Shown here piece after piece: positions 1-6,157 of a DNA stretch of 33,585 nucleotides. The stretch lies in the IMG/VR virus record IMGVR_UViG_3300020469_000140, positions 1 through 33,585 of that record. The stretch is one strand, 5' to 3'. The translations under genes were made by a program, and so were the position numbers. Origin of the DNA: a virus. Below the pieces are notes generated by a model. That model saw only the letters and a list, made by a program, of their open reading frames with translations. It made no database searches and was not told the DNA's origin. How positions within the stretch are numbered: the stretch's first letter is position 1; the number at the start of each line of letters is the position of its first letter.

Positions 1-353
1 ATTATTATAGTTTGCTGTCCACCATTGGAGTTACCATTAGCACCATTTTCTGTTTCTTTCTTTTTCTTCTTTGCTCCCTGTGCTGCGTTAACAGAAACAC
101 CCATTCCAGCTAAAATATTTCCTAAGAGTCCAGCTGCAAAGGTAGAATCCACGCGGGGCTGGTCTGGTATATCAATTCCAAATAGTTTGTTAGGCAGCTT
201 TATATATCCAAGAGACAAGACGACTAAACACCATGCAAGAATAAATCCTTGAGCAACAGTAGAAATTAAGAAAGTAATTTTCTCCTGATAATCAGGTTTC
301 TCATCTTCTATTGCTTCTGTTTTTTGTTCTAGAATTTTTACTTTTTCTGTCAT
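1..353 (-). CDS. Holin-like small membrane protein (partial at window edge)
   Basis: Read by hand on the minus strand from ATG at 353-351; 117 codons are open to the left edge, so the 3' end is missing. The N-terminus is charged (MTEKVKILEQ). A hydrophobic helix follows at about residues 26-50 (ITFLISTVAQ, FILAWCLVVL). A second Gly/Ala-rich helix lies at about 70-92 (FAAGLLGNILAGMGVSVNAA). The tail is AKKKKKET followed by a Gly/Asn-rich stretch. Two helices with a lysine-rich C-terminus is a common phage holin plan, and a position beside the fibre gene (if the contig is circular) would suit lysis, but no family match is certain. If the two ends of the window join, the frame would end four codons later at TAA with ...IKIT. 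The opposing plus-strand ORF over 25-252 is its shadow. Confidence 0.7.
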   Translation of the reverse strand, partial: MTEKVKILEQKTEAIEDEKPDYQEKITFLISTVAQGFILAWCLVVLSLGYIKLPNKLFGIDIPDQPRVDSTFAAGLLGNILAGMGVSVNAAQGAKKKKKETENGANGNSNGGQQTII

Positions 354-399
354 AACAGAGATTTATTAGTCATACTAGGCATAATTATAACTTAAAGCA

Positions 400-561
400 A
401 TGACTGAGGTACAAGCAGCGTTAATAGGAGCAGCAGCTACAGCTTTTGTCATGGTGCTATCTAACATGAGCAACCGAAGAGAAAAAACAATAATAGATAT
501 ATATACCAGACTAAATAAACTATCACAGGCGGTCAGTAGGATAGAAGGCAAACTTCAATAA
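400..561 (+). CDS. Small membrane-anchored protein, 53 aa
   Basis: ATG at 400 to TAA at 559-561. The N-terminal half is one hydrophobic segment (AALIGAAATAFVMVLS, about residues 6-21). The rest is a charged, helical tail (REKTIIDIYTRLNKLSQAVSRIEGKL) with a coiled-coil-like spacing of I/L. It diverges from the holin-like gene with 46 bases between start codons. An N-terminal anchor plus soluble helix resembles i-spanins and other lysis accessories, but there is no lipoprotein partner nearby, so function is unknown. Confidence 0.6.
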   Translation: MTEVQAALIGAAATAFVMVLSNMSNRREKTIIDIYTRLNKLSQAVSRIEGKLQ

Positions 562-592
562 TCAGTGCTATGTTTGGGAAAACACACAAATT

Positions 593-754
593 ATGTCTAA
601 ATTTCTAATCGGTCTGTTTATTAAATTTGGCAAGTCTGAATCTTTGCGTAAAGCTGCTGTTTCACTTTTGAAAGATTTGGCTGCAAAATCAGACAATGAC
701 GTTGATGATGCCATTGTCAATATGATTGAAGAAAAACTTTTTCCAGTAAAATGA
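593..754 (+). CDS. Small hypothetical protein, 53 aa
   Basis: ATG at 593 to TGA at 752-754, overlapping the next start as ATGA, which supports both genes. The protein starts MSKFLIGLFIKFGKS and then has mixed helices (LRKAAVSLLKDLAAKSD, DDAIVNMIEEKLF). No family recognised. The first 12 residues form an amphipathic or weak membrane-binding helix. The 76-aa minus-strand ORF at 568-798 is its shadow. Confidence 0.55.
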   Translation: MSKFLIGLFIKFGKSESLRKAAVSLLKDLAAKSDNDVDDAIVNMIEEKLFPVK

Positions 755-1032
755 AAGATATTATGAAAGTTTTGACTACTGGTGTGAGCCTTGAACAAGA
801 ATTTGAGGTTAAGAAATCTATTACCGCCATAAAAGAATTGACTAATATAGAAGATTTAAAACCATACACAATACATTTACTAAAAACTAATTCAAATCAA
901 GCAAATTTCATAGCTAGTGCTTTAGAAATAATATGCCAGCAGCAAGAACAGATATTTAATTTAAGAGAAAAATCCAAAAAAAAAGCGCCTCTAATGAAGC
1001 GCCTAAAGTATATTTTGTTTGGGAAAAATTGA
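751..1032 (+). CDS. Hypothetical helical protein, 93 aa
   Basis: Starts inside the stop codon of the upstream gene (ATGA at 751), so it is probably translationally coupled. It is predicted to be all helical, with a Gln-rich stretch (ICQQQEQIFNLREK) near residues 67-80. The C-terminus is very basic (KSKKKAPLMKRLKYILFGKN), as in small proteins that bind membrane or nucleic acid. No catalytic motif or known family was seen. It is the last gene before the convergent minus-strand operon. Confidence 0.6.
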   Translation: MKDIMKVLTTGVSLEQEFEVKKSITAIKELTNIEDLKPYTIHLLKTNSNQANFIASALEIICQQQEQIFNLREKSKKKAPLMKRLKYILFGKN

Positions 1033-1167
1033 GGACTTATATACATATTTGCCAGACCTCATATCTACTCTGTGTTTGAAACGTGTTCCGACTACGCCCA
1101 CAGACTTACAAATTTAATACAGTGCAACCCGCGATCAACTGAATTGCTGTAACTGTAATGCCTCAAA
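1033..1167. other. Convergent intergenic region, no gene
   Basis: This stretch of about 135 bases lies between the ends of two converging gene groups. I see no ORF with a reasonable start and no tRNA cloverleaf. On the minus strand an imperfect hairpin can be drawn at about 1115-1155 (TACAG-CAA pairing with TTG-CTGTA), but it has no clear U-run, so I do not call it a terminator. Confidence 0.4.
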
Positions 1168-1365
1168 TTAACGATCAGACAAAGAATTAAAAGTGTAATT
1201 TTCTCCATCTTCTGTAATATCGCACCAGACATAATGTGCAAGGTGCTTATTAATCATTCGGTCTAAAGGATCTCGAAACTGACATTCAAAAGTTCTTTCC
1301 GTATCAGGGTCGTAAAATATTTGACCCTCATAAGGATTGTAAGGAAAGCTAGAAGGGGAAGTCAT
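1168..1365 (-). CDS. Small hypothetical protein, 65 aa
   Basis: Last gene of the minus-strand recombination operon; its start overlaps the end of the SSB-like gene by 17 bases. The sequence reads NPYEGQIFYDPDTERTFEC near the N-terminus and VWCDITEDGENY near the C-terminus, and is acidic overall. The pattern NPYEGQ..YD...R.FEC suggests a small beta-rich domain, but I do not recognise a family. Co-transcription suggests a recombination or replication accessory role. Confidence 0.6.
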   Translation of the reverse strand: MTSPSSFPYNPYEGQIFYDPDTERTFECQFRDPLDRMINKHLAHYVWCDITEDGENYTFNSLSDR

Positions 1366-1675
1366 CTTTAGACTCTACATTGCCCTGAGATGCGTCTTTT
1401 GGTGGTAAAGGCTGAAGTCTGCCACTATTTCCCCACATACCGCCCCAAAGGGAGAATCCAGACTGTTCAGTGAACTCTTTCTTGTCTGTATAGATTCTTA
1501 TTGTAGTTCCTTCCATTTCAGCCTCTTCACATTTTTTGACAAGAAAAGTTGCTGCTTTCATTGCCTCTTCGCAAGTGAAATCCATAATCATGTTTCTTTC
1601 TGGTGCGTTGTCTCTATCGCTGTTATTATCAACGATTCTGAATTTAGCGTTAAATGCTGGTTGTAATCTAGCCAT
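1349..1675 (-). CDS. Putative single-stranded DNA-binding protein with acidic tip
   Basis: 108 aa. The C-terminus is ESKDDFPF. An acidic run ending in Pro-Phe is the hallmark of bacterial and phage SSB tails (E. coli SSB ends DDDIPF), which recruit partner proteins. Before it comes a flexible Pro/Gln/Gly linker (RLQPLPPKDASQGNVE). The N-terminal 80 residues have alternating beta-like segments (NAKFRIVDNN, GTTIRIYTDKK) that could form an OB or similar fold, but I could not match a named SSB family. It sits downstream of the exonuclease and annealing protein genes, where phage SSBs are often found. A generic acidic tail is the alternative reading. Confidence 0.55.
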   Translation of the reverse strand: MARLQPAFNAKFRIVDNNSDRDNAPERNMIMDFTCEEAMKAATFLVKKCEEAEMEGTTIRIYTDKKEFTEQSGFSLWGGMWGNSGRLQPLPPKDASQGNVESKDDFPF

Positions 1676-1677
1676 AA

Positions 1678-1902
1678 TTAAAAAGGGTTTTTAGGTGTAA
1701 TTTTGTTTGCTTGTTCCCAAGCAAGGACTTCTTTAAGTTCGTATCGAACCTTAGCCGAACCCGATGAAATTGCATATTTTGGAAGTGTGTAGTATTCGGG
1801 TCCACGATCTTTTCTTCGCCAATCAACAATAGTTGCAGGGCTTAACCCATATCTTTCAGCTAACTGGTCAGATGTTAAAAATTGTTGTTCGATTTGATTC
1901 AT
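1678..1902 (-). CDS. Small helix-turn-helix DNA-binding protein (AlpA/excisionase-like)
   Basis: 74 aa. Residues 7-32 read FLTSDQLAERYGLSPATIVDWRRKD (in two overlapping parts: LTSDQLAERYGLS and PATIVDWRRKDRGP), a typical MerR/excisionase-type winged HTH with the recognition helix around TIVDWRRK. The rest (YYTLPKYAISS, KVRYELKEVLAWEQ) fits the following wing and helix. Its ATG overlaps the annealing-protein stop codon as ATGA, so it is translated from the same message. No integrase is visible, so an excisionase role is unlikely; transcriptional control or help in DNA binding is more plausible. Confidence 0.75.
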   Translation of the reverse strand: MNQIEQQFLTSDQLAERYGLSPATIVDWRRKDRGPEYYTLPKYAISSGSAKVRYELKEVLAWEQANKITPKNPF

Positions 1903-2522
1903 GCTGTTAATGCTTTCCTCCTAGCGTTGATAAGGTCAATAAGTTGATTATATTGGATTTCAGTTATTTTCCCTTCAGAATACCTATTTTTCAAAGTTTC
2001 TGTATGTTTGTCTAACTGAGATTCTTCTGTTGATTTAACAATGGCATCACGAGCTAATACAGCTATATTTGTTCTTGGCTCAATAGCTGCTTGACGTTTA
2101 GATGATGTTACTGGTTCTGAGGCTTTTACAATCTCATTACCTGTCCATAATTCACTACCTAGATTAAATTCTTTTGCTGCACAAAAACAAAAGCCGCGTC
2201 TATGAGAGTCGGTTATGTCTCTTGCAGAAATTTTATCTAGTTTCATAGGGTTGTTTCTCATATCCATAATTGAATAAGGATAGATAGCACCTTTCCTACC
2301 TTCTGGATCTGTAAAATAGCCCATAAGATAACCTGTGCCATCAGGTGCAGCCCAAACTACACCAGTTGTTTCATAAGTTGGTGGCATTTCTAAATGAAAG
2401 TCCCAACCTGTTGCTAGTTCATTGAGATACTCAGATGTCCTAGCCCAAGACACATAACTGTATTTACCTTTTTTGTAAATATCTTGTGGCTGTATAGTAC
2501 CTTTTAAATTAGGCTTTTTCAT
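1899..2522 (-). CDS. Single-strand annealing protein, Sak3/DUF1071-like
   Basis: 207 aa. Residues 9-32 include GTIQPQDIYKKGKYSYVSWA, close in pattern to the start of DUF1071 (Sak3-type) annealing proteins, where a conserved YLSWA-like motif follows a short basic lead. A beta-rich core follows (GVVWAAPDGTGYLMGYF, GRKGAIYPYSIMD), then ITDSHRRGFCFCAAKEFNLGS, at the place where the family has its conserved helix and G-L-G-like end. The C-terminal 60 residues are a charged linker and coiled helix. Such proteins anneal complementary single strands coated by SSB, working with a 5'-3' exonuclease; a RecE-like exonuclease lies two genes upstream. The start overlaps the preceding stop as TAATG. Family assignment is by motif only. 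Confidence 0.65.
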   Translation of the reverse strand: MKKPNLKGTIQPQDIYKKGKYSYVSWARTSEYLNELATGWDFHLEMPPTYETTGVVWAAPDGTGYLMGYFTDPEGRKGAIYPYSIMDMRNNPMKLDKISARDITDSHRRGFCFCAAKEFNLGSELWTGNEIVKASEPVTSSKRQAAIEPRTNIAVLARDAIVKSTEESQLDKHTETLKNRYSEGKITEIQYNQLIDLINARRKALTA

Positions 2523-3385
2523 TAAATACTTACCTCCCTTTGGTCTAGTGTTGGATTTTGGATTGTTAAAACATCTGCTAAGTCAGATGGTGGTGCCATA
2601 AATCTAGTTTTTTTAACTCCATTAACATAAAAATTAAATAATCTAATGAAAGCATTTAACTGATATCTTTGATAAAAAGAACCTCTAACTCTAAACCCTT
2701 TCTGCATCATCTGATTTCTAAAAGACAATATTGGATTATCTATCTCTAGATTTGTTCCCTCTGAAAACTGAGTGAAAAATTCATGTAAAATTTTTACAGA
2801 ATAGTTTTTTTCAAGTACTAATTTGTAAAGAGGTACACCAACACTTAAGTTAAAACAATGGAATTTTCTGTGGTAGATAGCCATTTGATCCATAACTTTG
2901 TCCCAAAGTTCTTTTTGTCTTTCATACTCATCGTGAATTTCAACATGAGTTGGAACTACTACATTTCGCCAAGTACCTCTTGGGTATGCATGGTACAAAA
3001 GATATACTTTAATACCAGCCGCCAAATGTTTTGATTTGGCACTACCTTTTATGAAAAGTCCGTCAGCGGCAGTTCTTGCTGAACCTGTATCAATACAGTT
3101 AAATATTTTAGGGTTCATATTTCTAGCAACCATAATTGGTAATGTTTTACCAGTTTTGATAATTGCTAAAAGTCTGTGCTGTCCGTCTAGTAAATTACCT
3201 TCTTTGTCGAAGGCAATACCCTGATTTGTTATAGTCCACTCTCCATTGTCGATAGAACTAATCAATCTTTTTAAATTAGCTGGTTTAAAAGATCTATTTT
3301 TTGTGTTTTTTGTTTCCAAAACATGTTCAGCAAAATCAGGGGTAATCTGCTCAACTTGGAAAGTAGGTGATAAAGTTTCAGTCAT
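2522..3385 (-). CDS. ParB/Srx-fold DGQHR-type protein
   Basis: Start chosen at ATG 3385 (MTETLSPTF), which overlaps the exonuclease stop codon by eight bases; a longer reading from 3526 would lie deep inside the exonuclease gene. This gives 287 aa. The N-terminal domain has the ParB-like pattern: NLKRLISSIDNGEW, then GIAFDKEGNLLDGQHRLLAI, then a short strand and NMNPKIFNCIDTGSAR. The DGQHR box is the nucleotide- or nuclease-site loop of this fold. The remaining ~170 residues are helical and unassigned. Such proteins are common in phages, but their function is rarely known; some are proposed to bind or nick DNA. Its place between exonuclease and annealing protein suggests work at recombination or replication ends. 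Confidence 0.7.
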   Translation of the reverse strand: MTETLSPTFQVEQITPDFAEHVLETKNTKNRSFKPANLKRLISSIDNGEWTITNQGIAFDKEGNLLDGQHRLLAIIKTGKTLPIMVARNMNPKIFNCIDTGSARTAADGLFIKGSAKSKHLAAGIKVYLLYHAYPRGTWRNVVVPTHVEIHDEYERQKELWDKVMDQMAIYHRKFHCFNLSVGVPLYKLVLEKNYSVKILHEFFTQFSEGTNLEIDNPILSFRNQMMQKGFRVRGSFYQRYQLNAFIRLFNFYVNGVKKTRFMAPPSDLADVLTIQNPTLDQREVSI

Positions 3386-4193
3386 GGTTGGAGTTAAGCC
3401 AATAGGGTTTGTCGAGAGTCTGGATTCCGTTTGGTTCGGAGTCGGTATATCCGAGCCATTTTCCAGTTTGATTAGCTTCAGATATTTTAAGAAGCGCTTG
3501 CTCTTGGAGTTCATAACCTGTGTCAATAAATTCGTTATCTAATTCGTAGATCCCTATGTTGTAAGGAAACACTTTTTCAATCGCTACAAAAATGAAGCGT
3601 TTTGCACCAGTACCTTGTAGGTAATGTGCGGCTTGAAGGTGGTAAGAAAAATTAGTAATTGTTCTTGTAAAACTTTCTGGGGAAGCCCCACCCTCACCTG
3701 TAGTTTTCAGATCTACAACTGTATCGCCATTAATTTTGTCACAGCGACATTTGAGGTCTAATTTCGTTGCACTATGTGACCACCAGAAACTTTGTTCTGA
3801 TTTTCCTTTATCTAGTAATTCATAAGCTACTTCATTAGCCATTATTGATGACAACATATTGTCAGCTAATGCAGCATCTTGTGGTGTAATTACTGTTATG
3901 CCTTTTGCCTCATATTCGAGAGCTAGTTCTTTGCCTTTTTTAGTGCGCTTATCTTCTACAACTTTATACTGTCCGTAAAAAGAGTCGTTTTCTAAACACA
4001 TAGTATGGAACAAAGTGCCAAACTTCATAGCGGGAGTCGGAAGTTTTGGAGGTGCAAGTTCATTAAATTTTGAATGCCACAATGCTTTTAAGTTTTGCTT
4101 AGTAACTATTTTCAAATCACTAGCGCTGTAAGCAGGGTCAGCCCGATAACTTGCAAAGTCGACTGATAATGGCTCGATTTCGTGAATAATCAT
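3378..4193 (-). CDS. RecE-like PD-(D/E)XK exonuclease
   Basis: 271 aa. Motifs of the PDDEXK nuclease fold used by RecE/exonuclease VIII-type enzymes are visible: YSASDLK near residue 22, GTLFHTMCLE at 59-68 with His63, KLDLKCRCDKI at 144-154, VVDLKTT at 159-165 (catalytic Asp161 and Lys163), and the helix YHLQAAHYL at 184-192 matching the QxxxY motif. These bind the metal and DNA end. The enzyme should resect double-stranded DNA 5'-3' to expose strands for annealing. It is the first gene of the recombination operon, behind a 148-base leader that contains a terminator-like hairpin. Catalytic residues look intact. Confidence 0.82.
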   Translation of the reverse strand: MIIHEIEPLSVDFASYRADPAYSASDLKIVTKQNLKALWHSKFNELAPPKLPTPAMKFGTLFHTMCLENDSFYGQYKVVEDKRTKKGKELALEYEAKGITVITPQDAALADNMLSSIMANEVAYELLDKGKSEQSFWWSHSATKLDLKCRCDKINGDTVVDLKTTGEGGASPESFTRTITNFSYHLQAAHYLQGTGAKRFIFVAIEKVFPYNIGIYELDNEFIDTGYELQEQALLKISEANQTGKWLGYTDSEPNGIQTLDKPYWLNSNHD

Positions 4194-4340
4194 GGTTATA
4201 ATTAATTTGACCGCTTTCTGGTGCGGTTGATAGGGTTAAAACTGGTATGGGAGTTGTAAGGGTCTCCTCTGCCAGTTTTTTTTATTGTCAGCAACAAATT
4301 AGTGTATGCTGCTACGACCAATAGAGTTAAACAGATAGCG
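4194..4340 (-). promoter_or_regulatory. Leader of the recombination operon
   Basis: About 147 bases with no supported gene between the small-protein operon and the exonuclease. It holds the hairpin at 4238-4279 and a second small hairpin near the exonuclease start (ACCGC/GCGGT on the minus strand, about 4220-4236). The spacing suggests that the exonuclease operon either has its own promoter or depends on reading through the first hairpin. I could not find a convincing -35/-10 pair. Confidence 0.4.
4238..4283. terminator. Rho-independent terminator-like hairpin, stronger on plus strand
   Basis: AAAACTGG at 4238-4245 pairs with CCAGTTTT at 4272-4279, and GGAG at 4250-4253 pairs with CTCC at 4264-4267, with a small internal loop. 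On the plus strand it is followed by eight T (4276-4283). On the minus strand the T-run is only four. It lies between two co-directional minus-strand gene groups, so partial termination or attenuation there, plus a block to antisense plus-strand transcription, are both possible. Confidence 0.65.
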
Positions 4341-4727
4341 TTATACACCTGTTTTCTCTGCCTCGATCATTGCCTTCAACTGTCTAATTATTGCTCTCCT
4401 TTCTTTATAAATTGCTGAAGACCTTTCTTCTAATTGAATTAATTTAACTGGATTTTTTTCTTTTACTTCTGCAATAATTAATTTTTTGTATTGTTGATCT
4501 AATAATTCGTATCTTTCTTCTAATATTTCGGTTTTTTTCTTAAGTGATAATCCAAAGTATTGAAAATTTAATGCACATTCTGCAATAGGAATTTCAACGA
4601 TTAGTGAAACTTCTTTTTTTTGTACAGGTTTCGTACTATAAACCATTTGTTCTATATTTCTTACTTTAAATGGACACGACTTTAACCATTGCTGAAGTTT
4701 TGGGCTTGTGAAATCTAACTGGTTCAT
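4341..4727 (-). CDS. Hypothetical coiled-coil protein, 128 aa
   Basis: The N-terminus reads LDFTSPKLQQWLKSCPFKVRN, followed by a beta-like segment (EVSLIVEIPIA). From about residue 60 it is a long charged helix (KKTEILEERYELLDQQYKKL...EERSSAIYKERRAIIRQLKA) with heptad-like Leu/Ile spacing. Its ATG overlaps the upstream stop codon (ATGA at 4724-4727). No family is recognised. A dimeric accessory protein is the most that can be said. Confidence 0.6.
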   Translation of the reverse strand: MNQLDFTSPKLQQWLKSCPFKVRNIEQMVYSTKPVQKKEVSLIVEIPIAECALNFQYFGLSLKKKTEILEERYELLDQQYKKLIIAEVKEKNPVKLIQLEERSSAIYKERRAIIRQLKAMIEAEKTGV

Positions 4728-5191
4728 TGTTCTACCTCCTTAATAGCTTTTTGATCTTTAAAAAATTGTGTTCTGAATTGTTTTCTGAGTTCATCTTCTA
4801 ATGTTTCTATACAGCCAGTCATAAGATTAATGTCTTCGATTAACTTATAAATCTGTTTTGCTAAGTTTCCTATTGCAACAGCACAACTTAGTTGCCCGTC
4901 GAATACAACTTCTTCTGCTGCTTGCCACTCACCTTCCCAGCACTCTGAACATTGGCCTGTAATATTTTCAAGTATCTCGTCAGCTTCACTACCAGCAGGT
5001 TCATATTGAAATTTATCAATCACAGCATTTTTGGCTAAATACAAGCCGTGCATTTTACAAATGTGACTACGAGCAGAATTTTTTAAACTCTCAATTTTTT
5101 TGCGTGAGTGTATTCTTCTCTCCCGAAGTTTTGCTACTTCTGGATCAGCAGTAACATAGTCATTCATTTTCTGATAATCAAAATCAGCCAT
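4724..5191 (-). CDS. Hypothetical protein with Cys/His cluster, 155 aa
   Basis: Helical, with a possible metal site: HICKMHG near residue 43 and QCSECWEGEW near residue 80 give two Cys/His pairs separated by about 35 residues. The C-terminal part (QIYKLIEDINLMTGCIETLEDELRK) is amphipathic helix. It overlaps the upstream 73-aa gene by eight bases and the downstream gene by four. No family recognised. Confidence 0.6.
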   Translation of the reverse strand: MADFDYQKMNDYVTADPEVAKLRERRIHSRKKIESLKNSARSHICKMHGLYLAKNAVIDKFQYEPAGSEADEILENITGQCSECWEGEWQAAEEVVFDGQLSCAVAIGNLAKQIYKLIEDINLMTGCIETLEDELRKQFRTQFFKDQKAIKEVEQ

Positions 5192-5405
5192 TAAAAGTTG
5201 CCTCCAATTTTTTTTCGTTTAAGTGAGCAGTAACTGCTCTTTCACACGCTTGCTGCGCGTGTTCTTTAGTAATTTCAGAATCCATTAGCATTATGCAAAT
5301 CATTCTGCTAACTTCATCTCGGTCTTTTACTGTAGGACATCCAAATAAAAGATAGAAACCTTGAAAAAGTGTTTCAAACTTGTCTCCAGTTTTGTCAAAT
5401 TTCAT
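5184..5405 (-). CDS. Small hypothetical protein, 73 aa
   Basis: The start is set at ATG 5405 (MKFDKTGDKFET) rather than the upstream MQGD at 5423. This ATG overlaps the stop of the 43-aa gene as ATGA and has AAGGAG about nine bases upstream, one of the few good Shine-Dalgarno sites here. The protein is acidic and helical (VSRMICIMLMDSEITKEHAQQACERAVTAHL in its second half). No family recognised. Confidence 0.65.
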   Translation of the reverse strand: MKFDKTGDKFETLFQGFYLLFGCPTVKDRDEVSRMICIMLMDSEITKEHAQQACERAVTAHLNEKKLEATFNG

Positions 5406-5533
5406 TGTGAAATCTCCTTGCAAGCTGCTTCAACACCAGCATTGCAATCTGCAACAGTCATGTCGTGTAAAGTGCCAGATAAGGTCGTATAGAACAAACC
5501 TGACACCGCAATCATTAATAATAAATTTCTCAT
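5402..5533 (-). CDS. Small protein with N-terminal membrane or signal segment, 43 aa
   Basis: ATG at 5533-5531 to TGA at 5404-5402, linked on both sides by ATGA overlaps, which makes it a real member of the operon. It begins MRNLLLMIAVSGLFYTTLSG, a typical short signal or anchor helix after one Arg. The rest carries two Cys (ADCNAGVEAACKEI) that could form a disulfide in the periplasm. It could be a small exported or membrane peptide acting early in infection. Confidence 0.6.
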   Translation of the reverse strand: MRNLLLMIAVSGLFYTTLSGTLHDMTVADCNAGVEAACKEISQ

Positions 5534-5775
5534 TTGTTGTAAGCCTGTAAAAAATTTGCTATTACATCCATAGTTTCCTGAGAAACTTTCTTAACCTTTG
5601 CAGCTTTTTCTGCACCACCGAAAAATTCATTAATCTGGCGGGTAGTAGTTTTGCTGTAATGCTGAGAAGTAACCATATATTCAGCAGCGGTAGGTTTGAT
5701 TGCTACAAAGGTGTCGTAAGACTTCAATATGGTTCCCTCTGGATATGTAGTTAAAGTAATATTCTTAGACATCAC
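5530..5775 (-). CDS. Small hypothetical protein, 81 aa
   Basis: Overlaps the upstream stop by one base (TAATG-type junction at 5775) and the downstream ATG by ATGA. Residues 1-35 are beta-like (NITLTTYPEGTILKSYDTFV). The middle, YSKTTTRQINEFFGG, resembles a short helix-turn-helix or nucleic-acid-binding stretch. The C-terminal helix is SQETMDVIANFLQAY. No family recognised. Confidence 0.6.
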   Translation of the reverse strand: MMSKNITLTTYPEGTILKSYDTFVAIKPTAAEYMVTSQHYSKTTTRQINEFFGGAEKAAKVKKVSQETMDVIANFLQAYNK

Positions 5776-5993
5776 TAAACCTCACAGTTCATGTAGTCAG
5801 AAGTTGCATAACCTCTGTTTGTCTGTTTAGCCATCTGTTCTAATAGCTCTCGAATAGTCCCAGCAGGGCTATCTTCATGAGCATCTTGAAACTCTTCTTC
5901 ATCATCTGGAAGGCTGTGTTTAGCCTCTAGCAGTATGTTTTCAAAGTTCTCAAGCTGTTCATCATTGAGAGAAAATGTGATTGTCTGTTCCAT
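5775..5993 (-). CDS. Small acidic protein, first gene of minus-strand early operon
   Basis: I choose ATG 5993 (MEQTITFSLN), giving 72 aa, rather than GTG 6032. The longer form would start inside the predicted promoter/hairpin leader, and the leader element TCTCGC lies seven bases upstream of this ATG. The protein is strongly acidic (LPDDEEEFQDAHEDSP) with a helix ending RELLEQMAKQTNRG. Acidic, very early phage proteins can mimic DNA or bind host polymerase, but that is only a guess here. Confidence 0.6.
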   Translation of the reverse strand: MEQTITFSLNDEQLENFENILLEAKHSLPDDEEEFQDAHEDSPAGTIRELLEQMAKQTNRGYATSDYMNCEV

Positions 5994-6006
5994 AAAATTG
6001 GCGAGA

Positions 6007-6029
6007 TAAAAAAGCGGGTACTGACCGCT
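6007..6029 (-). promoter_or_regulatory. Hairpin with U-run at 5' end of minus-strand early transcript
   Basis: On the minus strand AGCGG (6029-6025) and CCGCT (6017-6013) form a five-base stem with a seven-base loop, followed by six T (6013-6008). This has the shape of a small terminator but lies between the predicted start site and the first ATG, so it would be an attenuator or a stabilising 5' hairpin. Confidence 0.45.
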
Positions 6030-6034
6030 CACTC

Positions 6035-6063
6035 ATTATGACGCATCAATACACATATGTAAA
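6035..6063 (-). promoter_or_regulatory. Sigma70-type promoter for minus-strand early operon
   Basis: Minus strand: -35 TTTACA (6063-6058), 17-base spacer, -10 CATAAT (6040-6035). Each box matches the consensus at five of six positions and the spacing is ideal. The predicted start is near 6028, immediately before the hairpin and about 35 bases before ATG 5993. Confidence 0.65.
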
Positions 6064-6154
6064 CCCTGTTAGATTAAAAGTTACGATAATTAAATATTAC
6101 TTAGTTCTACTGATGTTTATAGTTGCGGTTTTACTATTAATGGGTCATAATTAA
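6038..6154 (+). CDS. Possible 38-aa single-helix membrane peptide
   Basis: ATG 6038-6040 to TAA 6152-6154. Ten-odd polar and basic residues (MTHQYTYVNPVRLKVTIIK) are followed by one hydrophobic helix (YYLVLLMFIVAVLLLMG). That is a convincing membrane topology, but the frame lies exactly across the two divergent promoters, so it cannot be expressed from the plus promoter at 6123. A chance ORF in AT-rich promoter DNA is a real alternative. Confidence 0.3.
   Translation: MTHQYTYVNPVRLKVTIIKYYLVLLMFIVAVLLLMGHN
6123..6151 (+). promoter_or_regulatory. Sigma70-type promoter for plus-strand early genes
   Basis: -35 TTGCGG (6123-6128), 17-base spacer, -10 CATAAT (6146-6151, five of six matches). The predicted start near 6158 places the hairpin GGGCGG...CACCC (6160-6177) at the very 5' end of the message for the 335-aa gene. 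Confidence 0.6.
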
Positions 6155-6157
6155 TTC

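Noticed and set aside
25-252. 75-aa plus-strand ORF at the left edge
   Set aside because: It lies opposite the holin-like gene, whose frame has a sensible topology and reads to the edge; the plus frame has a Phe run and no coding character.
568-798. 76-aa minus-strand ORF
   Set aside because: Covers two plus-strand small genes linked by ATGA; it has no operon context of its own.
1033-1167. Possible tRNA between convergent genes
   Set aside because: Bits like GTTCCGACT resemble a T-loop, but no acceptor stem or anticodon arm fits on either strand.
1678-1902. Excisionase as evidence of a temperate phage
   Set aside because: The HTH type is similar, but no integrase, repressor or attachment site was found, so lysogeny is not supported.
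3386-3526. Longer start for the DGQHR protein
   Set aside because: It would lie inside the exonuclease gene over about 140 bases; ATG 3385 gives the usual short overlap.
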